Assembly (NCBI RefSeq): GCF_000024065.1 | Contig: NC_013174.1 | Span: 2,604,001-2,668,000, forward strand | Source: Jonesia denitrificans DSM 20603 | GTDB taxonomy: Bacteria; Actinomycetota; Actinomycetes; Actinomycetales; Cellulomonadaceae | Length of the DNA: 64,000 nucleotides | Direction of reading: 5' to 3' | Part shown: positions 44,541 to 53,865 of the stretch, in pieces | How the letters are laid out: each line of letters opens with the position of its first letter | Numbering within the stretch: the first letter of the stretch is position 1 | Position numbers and translations under genes: made by a program | The notes under the pieces: generated by a model | Seen by the model: only the letters and a program-made list of their open reading frames with translations | What the model was told of the DNA's origin: nothing | Database searches by the model: none

Positions 44541-46091
44541 CTAGGCCCACACCAACCCGTGGGAGGGGTCTTCCAGGACTTTCGCGATGTCCGCAAGGAC
44601 CCGGGCACCCAGTTCACCGTCCACAAGACGGTGGTCAAAACTTAACGCCAGTTGCGTCACCCACCGTTTCTTGATTTTGCCCTTGTGGACCCATGGTTGT
44701 TGCCGAATCGCACCAAACGCAAGGATCGCAGATTCTCCCGGGTTCAGGATGGGGGTGCCGGTATCAATACCAAACACGCCCACATTGGTGATGGTGATCG
44801 TCCCATCTGACATGTCCGTCGGGGATGTTTTCCCAGCCCGTGCTGTGGCCGTGAGATCAGCGATCCCTTGCGCAAGGCCCTTGAGGGACAACCGGTGGGC
44901 GTTCTTGACATTCGGGACCACTAACCCGCGCGGGGTTGCGGCCGCGATCCCCAAATTCACGTAATGCTTGTAGACAATCGTTTCATCCTCATCAAGCCAC
45001 GACGCATTAATTTCCGGGTGTCGGGCCACGGCAAGAAGCAACGCTTTCGCCGTGATAAGCAGTGGGGTAACACGCACATCCGCGAACTCACGGTCAGCGC
45101 GCAACCGCTCCACGAGTTTCATGGTTTTGGTGACATCCACGGTGTGGAACACTGTGACGTGAGGTGCCGTAAACGCACTGGTTACCATCACCTCAGCGGT
45201 GCGGCGGCGCACCGAACGCACCGGAACCGCTGTTTGGCGCCCATCCGGGCTGACCACACCAGAAGCAAGCCATGGCGCATCTGCGACTGTTTCCTCAGTG
45301 ACCGGTTCATGGCCGGGTGCATCTGCGGTCGCTACCGATCGGGCCGGTGTCACCGGAGCCGACTGCCCGCGACAAGCACGCTGACCTGACGATGCGGACT
45401 GCGCCGAATACGCCGTCAACCGTGACGTGTTGGTTCGCTCATGCGCGGCCATGACGTCTTCCCGCGTGATAATTCCGCCCGGCCCGGTCGGAGCCACAGC
45501 GGACAGGTCCAACCCCAGTTCCTTGGCCAACTTCCGCACCGGAGGTTTCGCACGAACGGCTTCCGCACCAGCAGGCCGGTTCACCGTCAACGTGTCACGA
45601 CTTGGGGCAACCGCCTGAGTGTGCGATGCCTGCGCAGCAGGGGCACGGCGGGCACGACGGGTTGTCGCCCCGTGCACAGTGCCATAGCCCACCAGCACCG
45701 AGCCGCTGTCACTGTCAGCTTCACCTGCAGTTTCTGGCGCATCAGCACCGGCACCCGCCACATCGGCACGTTCGGGTGAAGCAGTTGCCGGCACCGGGGC
45801 ACCAACAGACTCAGGGGACGAGTCAGACGCTGCTGGTTGCCCATCAGGGTCAGTGTCCACCACCATAATGACAGTGCCCACCTCCACCACATCACCCTGA
45901 TCACCATGAATTTCGGTGACCACACCAGTGAACGGGGACGGCAAATCAACCAACGACTTCGCGGTTTCCACCTCAAGGATCACCTGATTCACGGTGACCG
46001 TGTCGCCCACGGCAACATGCCACTGGACAACCTCCGCCTCAGTGAGCCCTTCACCAGCATCAGGCATACGAAACTGTTCAAACGTGGGCAT
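44541..46091 (-). CDS. bkdC: 2-oxoacid dehydrogenase E2 (dihydrolipoyl acyltransferase)
   Basis: Transfers the acyl group from E1 to coenzyme A. The 516-aa protein has one lipoyl domain (about 3-80) with lipoyl-Lys45 in ETAKSLVDL, an Ala/Pro/Ser-rich linker, an E3/E1-binding domain (about 185-217, VRKLAKELGLDL), a second linker, and the catalytic domain with His487 and Asp491 in SFDHRLVDGELG. This is the architecture of branched-chain 2-oxoacid E2; pyruvate as substrate cannot be excluded. It is the third gene after E1alpha and E1beta, with 44 nt before it. No E3 gene is in the window. Confidence 0.9.
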   Translation of the reverse strand: MPTFEQFRMPDAGEGLTEAEVVQWHVAVGDTVTVNQVILEVETAKSLVDLPSPFTGVVTEIHGDQGDVVEVGTVIMVVDTDPDGQPAASDSSPESVGAPVPATASPERADVAGAGADAPETAGEADSDSGSVLVGYGTVHGATTRRARRAPAAQASHTQAVAPSRDTLTVNRPAGAEAVRAKPPVRKLAKELGLDLSAVAPTGPGGIITREDVMAAHERTNTSRLTAYSAQSASSGQRACRGQSAPVTPARSVATADAPGHEPVTEETVADAPWLASGVVSPDGRQTAVPVRSVRRRTAEVMVTSAFTAPHVTVFHTVDVTKTMKLVERLRADREFADVRVTPLLITAKALLLAVARHPEINASWLDEDETIVYKHYVNLGIAAATPRGLVVPNVKNAHRLSLKGLAQGIADLTATARAGKTSPTDMSDGTITITNVGVFGIDTGTPILNPGESAILAFGAIRQQPWVHKGKIKKRWVTQLALSFDHRLVDGELGARVLADIAKVLEDPSHGLVWA

Positions 46092-46135
46092 GACACCTGT
46101 CCTTGGAACGTTGGGGATTCACACTACGGGGATGC

Positions 46136-47164
46136 TCAGTGAGCAAGAACTCGATCAACCGCATCCAGCACGCGGTCCAAAGAAGGCAGGTACTCGTGTT
46201 CAAGTTTCGCCACCGGGTAAGGATGATGGAACCCACCCACACGGAGCACCGGCGCTTCCAACTCATAAAAGCACTGTTCAGTGACTCGGGCTGCGATCTC
46301 AGCACCTAACCCTAAGTAGGTCACCGCTTCATGAACAACAACACAACGCCCGGTGCGCTTCACCGACTGCACAATGGTCGCAGTGTCCAGGGGGGACACA
46401 GCCCGCACGTCAATGACCTCCAGGCTCACCCCCTCCTGGGCGGCAGCTTCCGCAGACCGTAACGCCGTCGCTACGGTCGGCCCGTACGCCACCACAGTGA
46501 CATCAGTTCCAGGGCGGGCAACCACAGCACGATTCAACGTGTCCGCACTGCCTGCCGGCTCCACACCAAGATCAACAGGGCCCTTCTCCCAATACCGGCC
46601 CTTCGGCTCAAAAAACAGCACCGGGTCCGGGCTGGCAATCGCCTCCTGAATCATGACAAAAGCATCCTGAGGCGACCCAGGTGACACCACCCGCAACCCC
46701 GGGGTGTGCGCAAACAACGCCTCCGGGCTTTCCGAGTGGTGCTCCACCGCACCAATCCCCCCACCAAACGGCACCCGAATCACCACAGGAACAGACAACC
46801 GTCCCTGCGACCGGTAATGCATTTTGGCTAACTGCGTGGTGATCTGGTCATACGCAGGAAAAATAAACCCATCAAACTGGATCTCCACCACCGGACGGTA
46901 CCCGCGCATCGATAAACCCAACGCGGTCCCCACAATGCCAGATTCAGCCAGCGGAGTATCCACCACCCGGTGTGCACCAAACTCAGCCTGGAGTCCCTCA
47001 GTGACACGGAAGACCCCACCTAAGGCGCCAATATCCTCGCCCATGAGCATGACTTTCTCGTCACGCCGCATCGCCGCGCGTAACCCCTCCGTGATCGCTT
47101 TCGCGAACGGAAGCCGCTGCGTCGATGTCTGAGCTGACGGCACCTGCGAGGCAACAGCGGTCAC
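46136..47164 (-). CDS. bkdB: 2-oxoacid dehydrogenase E1 beta subunit
   Basis: A 342-aa transketolase-like subunit. It shows LMGEDIGALGGVFRVTEGL, DTPLAESGIVGTALGLSM, VEIQFDGFIFPAYDQI and the C-terminal VGGFHHPYP. With the alpha subunit it forms the thiamine-diphosphate heterotetramer. The GTG start overlaps the E1alpha stop by 4 nt (GTGA), which should give equal amounts of both subunits. Confidence 0.9.
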   Translation of the reverse strand: MTAVASQVPSAQTSTQRLPFAKAITEGLRAAMRRDEKVMLMGEDIGALGGVFRVTEGLQAEFGAHRVVDTPLAESGIVGTALGLSMRGYRPVVEIQFDGFIFPAYDQITTQLAKMHYRSQGRLSVPVVIRVPFGGGIGAVEHHSESPEALFAHTPGLRVVSPGSPQDAFVMIQEAIASPDPVLFFEPKGRYWEKGPVDLGVEPAGSADTLNRAVVARPGTDVTVVAYGPTVATALRSAEAAAQEGVSLEVIDVRAVSPLDTATIVQSVKRTGRCVVVHEAVTYLGLGAEIAARVTEQCFYELEAPVLRVGGFHHPYPVAKLEHEYLPSLDRVLDAVDRVLAH

Positions 47165-48342
47165 TGGGCGTCTCCTTCACCATCAACAAATGACTCCTGG
47201 TAACGGGTAAACCAGGCACGATCTTCCTCAACCAACGCATTGGGTGACCCATAGACGTGGTCAAACATGCTGGTCACCGGCGGGGCTTCTAAGCTGCGCA
47301 CATACCCGCGCACATACTCGCCGAACCCTTCCAACTCAGCGGTCAGAGCCGCATCGTCAGCCTCAGACCACACACCCTCGTCCTCCAACGCACGGCGAAT
47401 CCGGTCAATGGGGTCCTTCGCCCGCCACTGTGCCTCTTCCTCACGAGTGCGATACTTCGTAGGGTCATCCGATGTCGTGTGCGCACCCATCCGGTAGGTC
47501 ACCGCTTCAATAAACACCGGACCGTGCCCGTGACGGGCGTAATCAAGCGCCCACCGGGTTGCCGCGTGGACAGCAAGCACATCGTTACCGTCCACCCGCA
47601 CCCCAGGAACACCAAAACCGGTGCCGCGCAGATACAGTGGCGACTTGAACTGCAAGTGGTTGGGGACCGAAATCGCCCACTGGTTGTTCTGGCAGAAAAA
47701 CACCACCGGGGCGTTGTTTACTGCGGCGAACCCCAGTGCCTCTGACACATCCCCTTGAGAGGTGGCACCATCACCGAAATACACCATGACAGCTTCCGGG
47801 GCCGCTTGTGCGGCAGCCTCCTGGCCACCACGGGCCTGGGCCAGCTTTGCGTCCTGCTGAATCCCCATGGCATAGCCCACCGCATGTAGCGCATGTGAAC
47901 CAATGACCAGGGTATACATGTGGAAATTGCGCTCAAACGAATCCCACCCGCCGTGGTTGACACCACGGAACAGTTGGAGAATTTTGGTCATGTCCAAGCC
48001 GCGAGTGTGCGCCACACCGTGCTCACGGTACGACGGAAACACCATGTCTGTGGTGGCCAACGCACGTCCTGACCCCACCTGTGCGGCCTCTTGCCCCAAC
48101 AAGGGGGCATACAACGCGAGCTCACCTTGACGTTGCAGTGCGGTCGCTTCCACATCGAAACGCCGCACAACCATCATGTCGCGGTAAAAGGACTTCAGGT
48201 CCTCCACTGACAGGTGCGCCAAGTATTGGTCAAACTCAGCGTTGTGTTGATTCTCCACTCGCTGGCCATGTTCATTAATGAACTGCAGCGGCGCGTGCTC
48301 TGTAGTGAATTCCACCAGTGGGTGGTGCAACAGGTCAGTCAC
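47161..48342 (-). CDS. bkdA: 2-oxoacid dehydrogenase E1 alpha subunit
   Basis: First gene of the operon, 393 aa. The thiamine-diphosphate motif GDGATSQGDVSEALGFAAVNN is clear, and RRFDVEATALQRQGEL, LLGQEAAQVGSG and SYREHGVAHTRG are typical of actinobacterial branched-chain/pyruvate-type E1alpha. The C-terminal MGAHTTSDDPTKYR carries the usual phosphorylation-loop region. Start is GTG at 48342 behind a strong GAGGAGG. It is probably controlled through the three palindromes at 48411-48452. Confidence 0.9.
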   Translation of the reverse strand: MTDLLHHPLVEFTTEHAPLQFINEHGQRVENQHNAEFDQYLAHLSVEDLKSFYRDMMVVRRFDVEATALQRQGELALYAPLLGQEAAQVGSGRALATTDMVFPSYREHGVAHTRGLDMTKILQLFRGVNHGGWDSFERNFHMYTLVIGSHALHAVGYAMGIQQDAKLAQARGGQEAAAQAAPEAVMVYFGDGATSQGDVSEALGFAAVNNAPVVFFCQNNQWAISVPNHLQFKSPLYLRGTGFGVPGVRVDGNDVLAVHAATRWALDYARHGHGPVFIEAVTYRMGAHTTSDDPTKYRTREEEAQWRAKDPIDRIRRALEDEGVWSEADDAALTAELEGFGEYVRGYVRSLEAPPVTSMFDHVYGSPNALVEEDRAWFTRYQESFVDGEGDAQ

Positions 48343-48410
48343 GCGACCTCCTCAAGCGTTGCCGGGTATCTGCGTGGTCAGCTGGTCGCATCGACGCACA
48401 TCGGTCACCC

Positions 48411-48452
48411 TACGAAACCGTAGGCTACGCCAGCGTAACTTACGGCACCGTA
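48411..48452. promoter_or_regulatory. three phased palindromic operators upstream of the E1alpha gene
   Basis: Three copies of TACG-N4-CGTA lie at 48411-48422 (TACGAAACCGTA), 48426-48437 (TACGCCAGCGTA) and 48441-48452 (TACGGCACCGTA), each start exactly 15 bp after the last. The outer two extend to CCTACG-N4-CGTAGG and TTACGG-N2-CCGTAA. They lie 69-110 bp before the bkdA start. The form is like a TetR-family operator and the regular spacing suggests cooperative binding. The regulator is not identifiable here. Confidence 0.7.
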
Positions 48453-48575
48453 ACCCTGCCAGATCTCCGCACCGAAAAGGATGACGTGCCTTTTTGTACG
48501 AACCACACAACAATACGGTGACAGATCGTCAGCACAGTGTGCACCCCATCTGGTCAATGAGGGGAAAGACGGTGA

Positions 48576-48974
48576 CTAGTCGTCGCCACGCACCAGGGCA
48601 GTTCCCACGGATGTGATGACCGCGATAATGACCGCTGCGAGCATCGCCCACCAGAACCCGTTGACCTCAATCCCCCACGATGAAGAATCCGTAATCCACG
48701 CGGTGATCAGGATCATCGCTGCGTTGATAACAAGGGAGAAGAGCCCAAGCGTCAGAATAATGAGCGGGAACGACAAAAACTGCACAATTGGCTTAATGAT
48801 CGCGTTAATGAGCGCGAAGATCAGAGCAACAACAAGGAACACCGCACCACGGTTGACGAACTCGTTGCCGTCCACAATGGCGAACTGTCCAACCACCTCA
48901 AAGTTGCTGCCCAGCAGCAGTGTGGTCAACCAAAATGCGAGCGCCGTAACAAGGACACGCTTCAAGAAACCCAT
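48576..48974 (-). CDS. small membrane protein, phage-holin-4_2-like family
   Basis: A 132-aa protein with four hydrophobic helices: VTALAFWLTTLLL, FLVVALIFALINAIIKPIVQFLS, LIILTLGLFSLVINAAMILITAW and FWWAMLAAVIIAVITS. The pattern NAIIKPIVQFLSFPL matches the chromosomal family sometimes named phage holin 4_2. Despite the name there is no phage gene around it. It is upstream of the dehydrogenase operon on the same strand but separated by 233 bp, and divergent from hisC. Function is unknown. Confidence 0.8.
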   Translation of the reverse strand: MGFLKRVLVTALAFWLTTLLLGSNFEVVGQFAIVDGNEFVNRGAVFLVVALIFALINAIIKPIVQFLSFPLIILTLGLFSLVINAAMILITAWITDSSSWGIEVNGFWWAMLAAVIIAVITSVGTALVRGDD

Positions 48975-49042
48975 ACCCTCATCTTGCCAGTTCTTGACTA
49001 AAAAGCGAATGGTCCCAGACCTATCTTCACCATGGTGAGAGA

Positions 49043-50134
49043 ATGGTGCGCGTGACTACACCAAAAATCCGTTCCGCTGTTGCGTCGTTGCCCGCTTATG
49101 TCCCTGGTGCGCGCATCCCGGATGGGGTGCAGGCGTTCAAGGTTTCCTCTAATGAGAACCCCTACCCGCCGTTGCCGTCTGTTGTGGACGCCATCACTGA
49201 AGCTGCGCTCACCGTCAACCGTTACCCTGACATGGGAAATACGGAAATGACCGATGCGCTTGCTGCGTTTTTGTCCACCCCCGAGCGGGAAGTGTCTGCG
49301 GAACGCCTAGCGTTTGGTACCGGCTCTGTTGCCGCGTTGGGCCACATTTTGAGCACGTTTGTGGATGAGGGTGACGAGGTTGTTTTCCCGTGGCGATCCT
49401 TTGAGGCTTACCCCATTGTCACCTCTGTTGCGGGTGGGAAGTCAGTGCGCGTTCGACTGACCCCAGATCACCGTCTTGATTTGGACGCGATGGTGGAGGC
49501 AGTGACCGACCGCACCCGCGTGGTGTTGGTGTGCACCCCGAACAACCCCACTGGCACAGCGGTGTCGCATTCACAGGTGTTGCGGTTCCTCCATCGGATC
49601 CCCGACGACGTCATTGTGGTGCTCGATGAAGCGTACGTGGAGTTTGTCCGTAAAGACGATGCGCTCGATGCGTTGGCGTTGGCAGACCAGTTCCCGAACG
49701 TTGTTGTGCTCCGCACATTCTCTAAGGCGTACGGTTTGGCCGGTTTGCGGGTGGGGTATGTGATTGCTCATCCTGATATTGCTGCGGGTATTCGCGCGGC
49801 GAGCACCCCGTTTGGGGTCAACCTGGTGGCCCAAGTTGCGGTTGTTGCTTCCTTGCGGGCTGCTGATGAGCTCAATGCCCGGGTGGATGCGCTCATTGAT
49901 GAGCGCACCCGAGTGTGGACGGCGCTACGGGAGTTGGGGTGGGATGTTCCCCCGTCTCAGGCGAACTTTGTCTGGTTCCCTACCGGGACCCGCACCGAAG
50001 AGTTGGCAGCGCATGCCCGCACCCGCGGGTTGCTGGTGCGCCCGTTCGCGGGTGAGGGCATTCGCGTGACCATTGGTGAGCCGGAAGCAAACGATGTGCT
50101 ACTGGAGTTGGCCGCCGAGTGGCTCACCCAGTAA
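49043..50134 (+). CDS. hisC: histidinol-phosphate / aromatic aminotransferase
   Basis: A 363-aa class II PLP aminotransferase. Visible are SSNENPYPPLP, the CTPNNPTGT loop, LDEAYVEF with the PLP-binding Asp195, and SKAYGLAGLRVGY with Schiff-base Lys228. It converts imidazole-acetol phosphate and glutamate to histidinol phosphate, or acts on aromatic 2-oxoacids; a lone copy outside a his cluster raises the second possibility. GTG at 49055 is an in-frame alternative start; GAGAGA precedes the ATG used. Confidence 0.85.
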   Translation: MVRVTTPKIRSAVASLPAYVPGARIPDGVQAFKVSSNENPYPPLPSVVDAITEAALTVNRYPDMGNTEMTDALAAFLSTPEREVSAERLAFGTGSVAALGHILSTFVDEGDEVVFPWRSFEAYPIVTSVAGGKSVRVRLTPDHRLDLDAMVEAVTDRTRVVLVCTPNNPTGTAVSHSQVLRFLHRIPDDVIVVLDEAYVEFVRKDDALDALALADQFPNVVVLRTFSKAYGLAGLRVGYVIAHPDIAAGIRAASTPFGVNLVAQVAVVASLRAADELNARVDALIDERTRVWTALRELGWDVPPSQANFVWFPTGTRTEELAAHARTRGLLVRPFAGEGIRVTIGEPEANDVLLELAAEWLTQ

Positions 50135-50196
50135 GTGGACCTCTCAGCGGGTAGATGACCGAGTCAATCGCATCGGCGAGCATCTGATTTGTCGGG

Positions 50197-51249
50197 TTAG
50201 TTGGTGAGCGCTTCGGCGAGGATGTCAATGCTGCGCAGGCGCGCATCAAGGTCGGATACTGCGTGGGCGACGATGATTTCATCTGCACCGGTGTCGTCGA
50301 GGAAGGTGCGGACATAGTCGCGCACTTGGCCCACTGTTCCTTGCGCCGTGTATCGCATCATGTCGCGGATAGCGTCTCCGTGGGGTGAGTCAAGGATGGA
50401 GTCAAGGTCCGCTTCGCTGAGGTCGGCGGCACGGTTTTTCAGGAATCCGCGCAGGCGTTGGCGTTGAGTTCGGCGCATCTCGTTCGCTGCCCACGCGGGG
50501 TCATCCCCGGCAATGACGTTGAGCGCAGCGATCGTGTAGGGGGCGTCAAGAACTGTGGAGGGTTGGAAGGTGTCGCGGTACACGGTGAGCGCTTGTTTCA
50601 GAGCTGCTGGGGCAAAGTGTGAGGCGAACGCGTAGGGTAGTCCGAGCCGTGCGGCAAGTTGTGCGCCAAACAGTGAGGACCCCAGGATGTACAGGGGAAC
50701 CTTGGTTCCCCGACCTGGGTAGGCGTTGACTGCGTCGGTGGGCAACCGGTCACCAAGGTAGGACTGTAGTTCGATAATGTCGGTGGGGAAGTTTTCCGCG
50801 TCGCCAGGGGTGCGGCGTAGCGCTGCGAGCATGGCCAGGTCACCGCCAGGTGCACGCCCTAGTCCTAAATCAATGCGCCCGGGGTGAAGTTCAGCCAGTG
50901 TGCCGTATTGTTCGGCGATCGTCAGTGGTGAATGGTTGGGGAGCATCACTCCTCCGGCACCCAGCCGAATGGTGGTGGTGTGCGCGGCAACGTGGGCGAT
51001 GAGGACGCTCGTTGCTGAGGACGCAATGCTTGGCATGTTGTGGTGTTCGGCATACCAGACGCGCTGGTACCCGGATTTTTCGGCTGCTTGGGCGGCGGGG
51101 ACGGTCGCGGCAAGCGCATCGGCAATGGTGTCGTTCGGGCTGGTGATGGCAAGGTCGAGCATTGAGTAAACAGTCACGCTGGGTGTAACAGGGTCGGGTT
51201 CGCCATTATTTCCCACCGCCTGCCAAGTGGTTTGCTGGGCCTGTCCCAC
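50197..51249 (-). CDS. LLM-class flavin-dependent oxidoreductase (luciferase-like)
   Basis: A 350-aa TIM-barrel monooxygenase-like enzyme. It shows the family's VWYAEHHNMPSIASSATSVL and RLGAGGVMLPNHSPLTIAEQYGTL, and DLGLGRAPGG. It would use FMN or F420; the substrate is unknown. The first 24 residues look unusual, and GTG at 51177, giving a protein that starts near VYSMLDLAI, may be the true start. It is convergent with hisC and divergent from the chemoreceptor gene. Confidence 0.85.
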   Translation of the reverse strand: MGQAQQTTWQAVGNNGEPDPVTPSVTVYSMLDLAITSPNDTIADALAATVPAAQAAEKSGYQRVWYAEHHNMPSIASSATSVLIAHVAAHTTTIRLGAGGVMLPNHSPLTIAEQYGTLAELHPGRIDLGLGRAPGGDLAMLAALRRTPGDAENFPTDIIELQSYLGDRLPTDAVNAYPGRGTKVPLYILGSSLFGAQLAARLGLPYAFASHFAPAALKQALTVYRDTFQPSTVLDAPYTIAALNVIAGDDPAWAANEMRRTQRQRLRGFLKNRAADLSEADLDSILDSPHGDAIRDMMRYTAQGTVGQVRDYVRTFLDDTGADEIIVAHAVSDLDARLRSIDILAEALTN

Positions 51250-51332
51250 TCATTGGACGGCTTGCTGTGCCGATACAACAGACAAATGTGTGTGCAGCAG
51301 CATCGATGCTGCCTGTGTCCCGATGACCAAGG

Positions 51333-52901
51333 ATGGCCGTAATGTTCCGACGTAAGACTGCTGATGGTTCTGTTTCTGCCCTAGCCACTCCTGGGGAAAC
51401 CACTCGTTGTGACGCTGATTTGGGTGCGGTCACTGAGGTGGTGTCAGTGCTTGATGATGCGCGCACGTTGACGGGCGGGGCCTCTGATGCGATGTCAGTG
51501 TTGTGCGCTCGGTTTGATTGGTCGTGTGGCTTTTATTGGGCAGCTGATTATGAGGGATCAGCGATGCGTGTGGTGGCGCAAGCCGGATCGGTTCCTGGTG
51601 ATTTTCGGGCCGCTTCGGAGGGTGCCGTGTTGCTTCCTGGTGAGGGTGTGGCGGGGCGCGCGTGGAAGTCGGGGGACGTGGTTGTTGCCGCGTTGGCTGC
51701 TGGTCACACCAGTGAGCGTGATGCAGCGGCGGAGCGGGTCGGTTTTGTCTCTGTCGTGGCGGTCCCGGTGGTTGATGAGGGCACGGTTGCTGGGGTGGTG
51801 GAGTTTCTTGTGCGGGACACGGTGGAATTGACGGCGAACCGCCGGGAAGCGGTTCGAGCGGTCGCGTTGTTGTTGTCGCATGCGGTGGCGAGGTTCCGGG
51901 TTGACGATGTGCAACGTGAAACGTTGCAGAACACTGAGGCGACATCTGCGGTGATGCGTGCGATTACGACGGCAACGAGTGCGCATGACGCGATTTCGGT
52001 GGCGTTGCATGAAGTGCGGCAAGGTTTTGGGTGGGCATACGGCTCGTTTTGGGAGTTGGACAAGGACAATCAGGTCCTCACGTTTGATATTGAGTCCGGG
52101 GATGCAGGTCCTGAGTTCCGTCAAGTGACCCGTGAGGCAACGTTTGCGCGTGGTGTGGGTCTCTCGGGACGTACCTGGGAGTCGATGCAGTTAGTGTTTG
52201 TTCCTGATTTGGCGGAGGTGCACGATTGCGTGCGTGCCCCGGCGGCGCGGCGTGCCGGGGTGAAATCGGGGGTGTGTCTTCCTATCAAGGTGGCTGGCCA
52301 GTTTGTGGGAACCATGGACTTTTTCGTCAATGAGTTCATTGACCTGTCGGACAACCGGCGGGCTGCGTTGCAAAACACGGCGTACCTCATTGGGCAGGCG
52401 TTAGAGCGGTTTACCGCCTCGGAGAAGTTGGAAACTGCGGGTAGGGAACTGTTGACGTCCATTGAGGAAGTGGAACGTAACGTCATCTCTGCAACTGATG
52501 TGGCCTCGCAAGGTCAAGAGTTGGTGGTGCACGCGGATCAGGATGTGGCCGGGTTGGGTGAGTCGTCCCGTGAGATTGGGCAGGTCGTGAAAACGATCCA
52601 GTCTATTGCCGGGCAAACAAACCTGTTGGCCCTGAACGCCACTATCGAGGCGGCACGCGCAGGGCAGGCAGGTCGCGGCTTCGCGGTTGTTGCCAGTGAG
52701 GTCAAGGAGCTCGCGAACGAAACCGAGCGCGCAACTGCGGAGGTGGAGCAGAAAATCTCCGCGATTCAACGCCAGATCGAGGCGACTGTGAAGTCTCTTG
52801 CCGGGATTCGTGAGGTTGTTGAGCAGATCAACGAAACCCAAAACGTTATTGGGTCTGTCTTGACTGAACAGGTGGCGGTGACAAAGGCGATTATTGAGTA
52901 G
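51333..52901 (+). CDS. soluble GAF-GAF methyl-accepting chemotaxis-type protein
   Basis: A 522-aa protein without any membrane helix. Two GAF-like sensor domains (about 35-185 and 200-355) each contain a [13 protein letters not shown] or [11 protein letters not shown] motif. The C-terminal part (about 370-522) is a chemoreceptor signalling coiled coil with the hairpin-tip [17 protein letters not shown] and [15 protein letters not shown]. The signalling domain ends soon after the tip, shorter than in typical receptors, and overlaps the next convergent gene by 11 bp. No che genes are in the window. The ligand of the GAF domains is unknown. Confidence 0.87.
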   Translation: MAVMFRRKTADGSVSALATPGETTRCDADLGAVTEVVSVLDDARTLTGGASDAMSVLCARFDWSCGFYWAADYEGSAMRVVAQAGSVPGDFRAASEGAVLLPGEGVAGRAWKSGDVVVAALAAGHTSERDAAAERVGFVSVVAVPVVDEGTVAGVVEFLVRDTVELTANRREAVRAVALLLSHAVARFRVDDVQRETLQNTEATSAVMRAITTATSAHDAISVALHEVRQGFGWAYGSFWELDKDNQVLTFDIESGDAGPEFRQVTREATFARGVGLSGRTWESMQLVFVPDLAEVHDCVRAPAARRAGVKSGVCLPIKVAGQFVGTMDFFVNEFIDLSDNRRAALQNTAYLIGQALERFTASEKLETAGRELLTSIEEVERNVISATDVASQGQELVVHADQDVAGLGESSREIGQVVKTIQSIAGQTNLLALNATIEAARAGQAGRGFAVVASEVKELANETERATAEVEQKISAIQRQIEATVKSLAGIREVVEQINETQNVIGSVLTEQVAVTKAIIE

Positions 52902-53865
52902 TTGCGAGGTCTGGTGTGCGCTCCTGCGCGGTGGACAGGGTGGTGGTGATGATCGTGGCCACGGACACGGACTGGTCATCGACAACGTAGTGTGACGCAT
53001 CGGGAACCACTTTGACGCTCACATTGGGGTCGCGGCCTTCGGTGTACCCGTGGCGCACCATGGCACCAACCAGCGGGTCGAGTTCACCGACAAGAAGTGT
53101 GGTGGGGACGCTCACGCGTTGGTCGGTGCGGGCGTTGCGCATCCGCCTGCGGGTTTCGGGGTGGATGAGGTGCCGGTGTACCTTGCTCATGGCCCGTGCG
53201 TTCGCGGCGCGTTTCAACGGAGTGAGGAACATGGCGCGGTCTGTGGCAGACCACACTTCGGGGTAGGCGCTGTAGGCCTCAAGGAGGTGGGTGGCGAACC
53301 GTTGTTTGCCACCGGACAGCAGTGCTGGCCCTAGCCCGGGTAGCCACATGATGATTTGGTACCACGACCGCCACGTTTCACCGAGCCACCGCGAGTGGGT
53401 GGTCAGTGCCGGTGGTGGTGCAGACATCGCAATGTGGTGGGTGAAGCGGGGTGCTCGGGTGTCAGTGAGGTGGTATCCGATCAACGCACCGTAGTCGTGG
53501 GTTACCAATGCGGCGCGTTTGATAGACATAACATCCATGAGGGCGATGATGTCACGGGCATGGTGTTCGGCGCTGTAGCCCTGACGGGGCGCATCGCTCC
53601 ACCCGGCTCCACGAAGGTCAGGAACAATCACCCAGTAGTGTTGCGCCAAGGGGGCGATGACTTCACGCCATTCCCACCAGTTTTGTGGGAACCCATGCAG
53701 CAAGATGAGCGGCTGTGCGTGCGGGTCACCTGCAAATGCCACATGTAACCGTGTGGTGGGCAGGTCGAGCATCCAGTGCTCAACCCCGGTCATGTCGGGG
53801 AACATACCGCGCGGAACCTCATGCTGTGTGATCTGCACCATAGGCACATGGTACGTGCGTTTCAC
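52891..53865 (-). CDS. alpha/beta hydrolase, epoxide hydrolase/dehalogenase-like
   Basis: A 324-aa enzyme with [12 protein letters not shown] (57-68) and a nucleophile elbow VTHDYGA with Asp124 rather than Ser, as in epoxide hydrolases and haloalkane dehalogenases. [10 protein letters not shown] near residue 290 supplies the probable His. It starts at a GTG that overlaps the previous stop (GTGA) and is the last gene of a three-gene unit; an in-frame ATG at 53841 is an alternative. Its 3' end overlaps the chemoreceptor gene by 11 bp. Substrate unknown. Confidence 0.83.
   Translation of the reverse strand: MKRTYHVPMVQITQHEVPRGMFPDMTGVEHWMLDLPTTRLHVAFAGDPHAQPLILLHGFPQNWWEWREVIAPLAQHYWVIVPDLRGAGWSDAPRQGYSAEHHARDIIALMDVMSIKRAALVTHDYGALIGYHLTDTRAPRFTHHIAMSAPPPALTTHSRWLGETWRSWYQIIMWLPGLGPALLSGGKQRFATHLLEAYSAYPEVWSATDRAMFLTPLKRAANARAMSKVHRHLIHPETRRRMRNARTDQRVSVPTTLLVGELDPLVGAMVRHGYTEGRDPNVSVKVVPDASHYVVDDQSVSVATIITTTLSTAQERTPDLATTQ

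Noticed and set aside
48576-48974. The holin-like gene taken as a prophage remnant
   Set aside because: It belongs to a chromosomal membrane family that shares the name; no phage structural, lysis or integrase genes are near.
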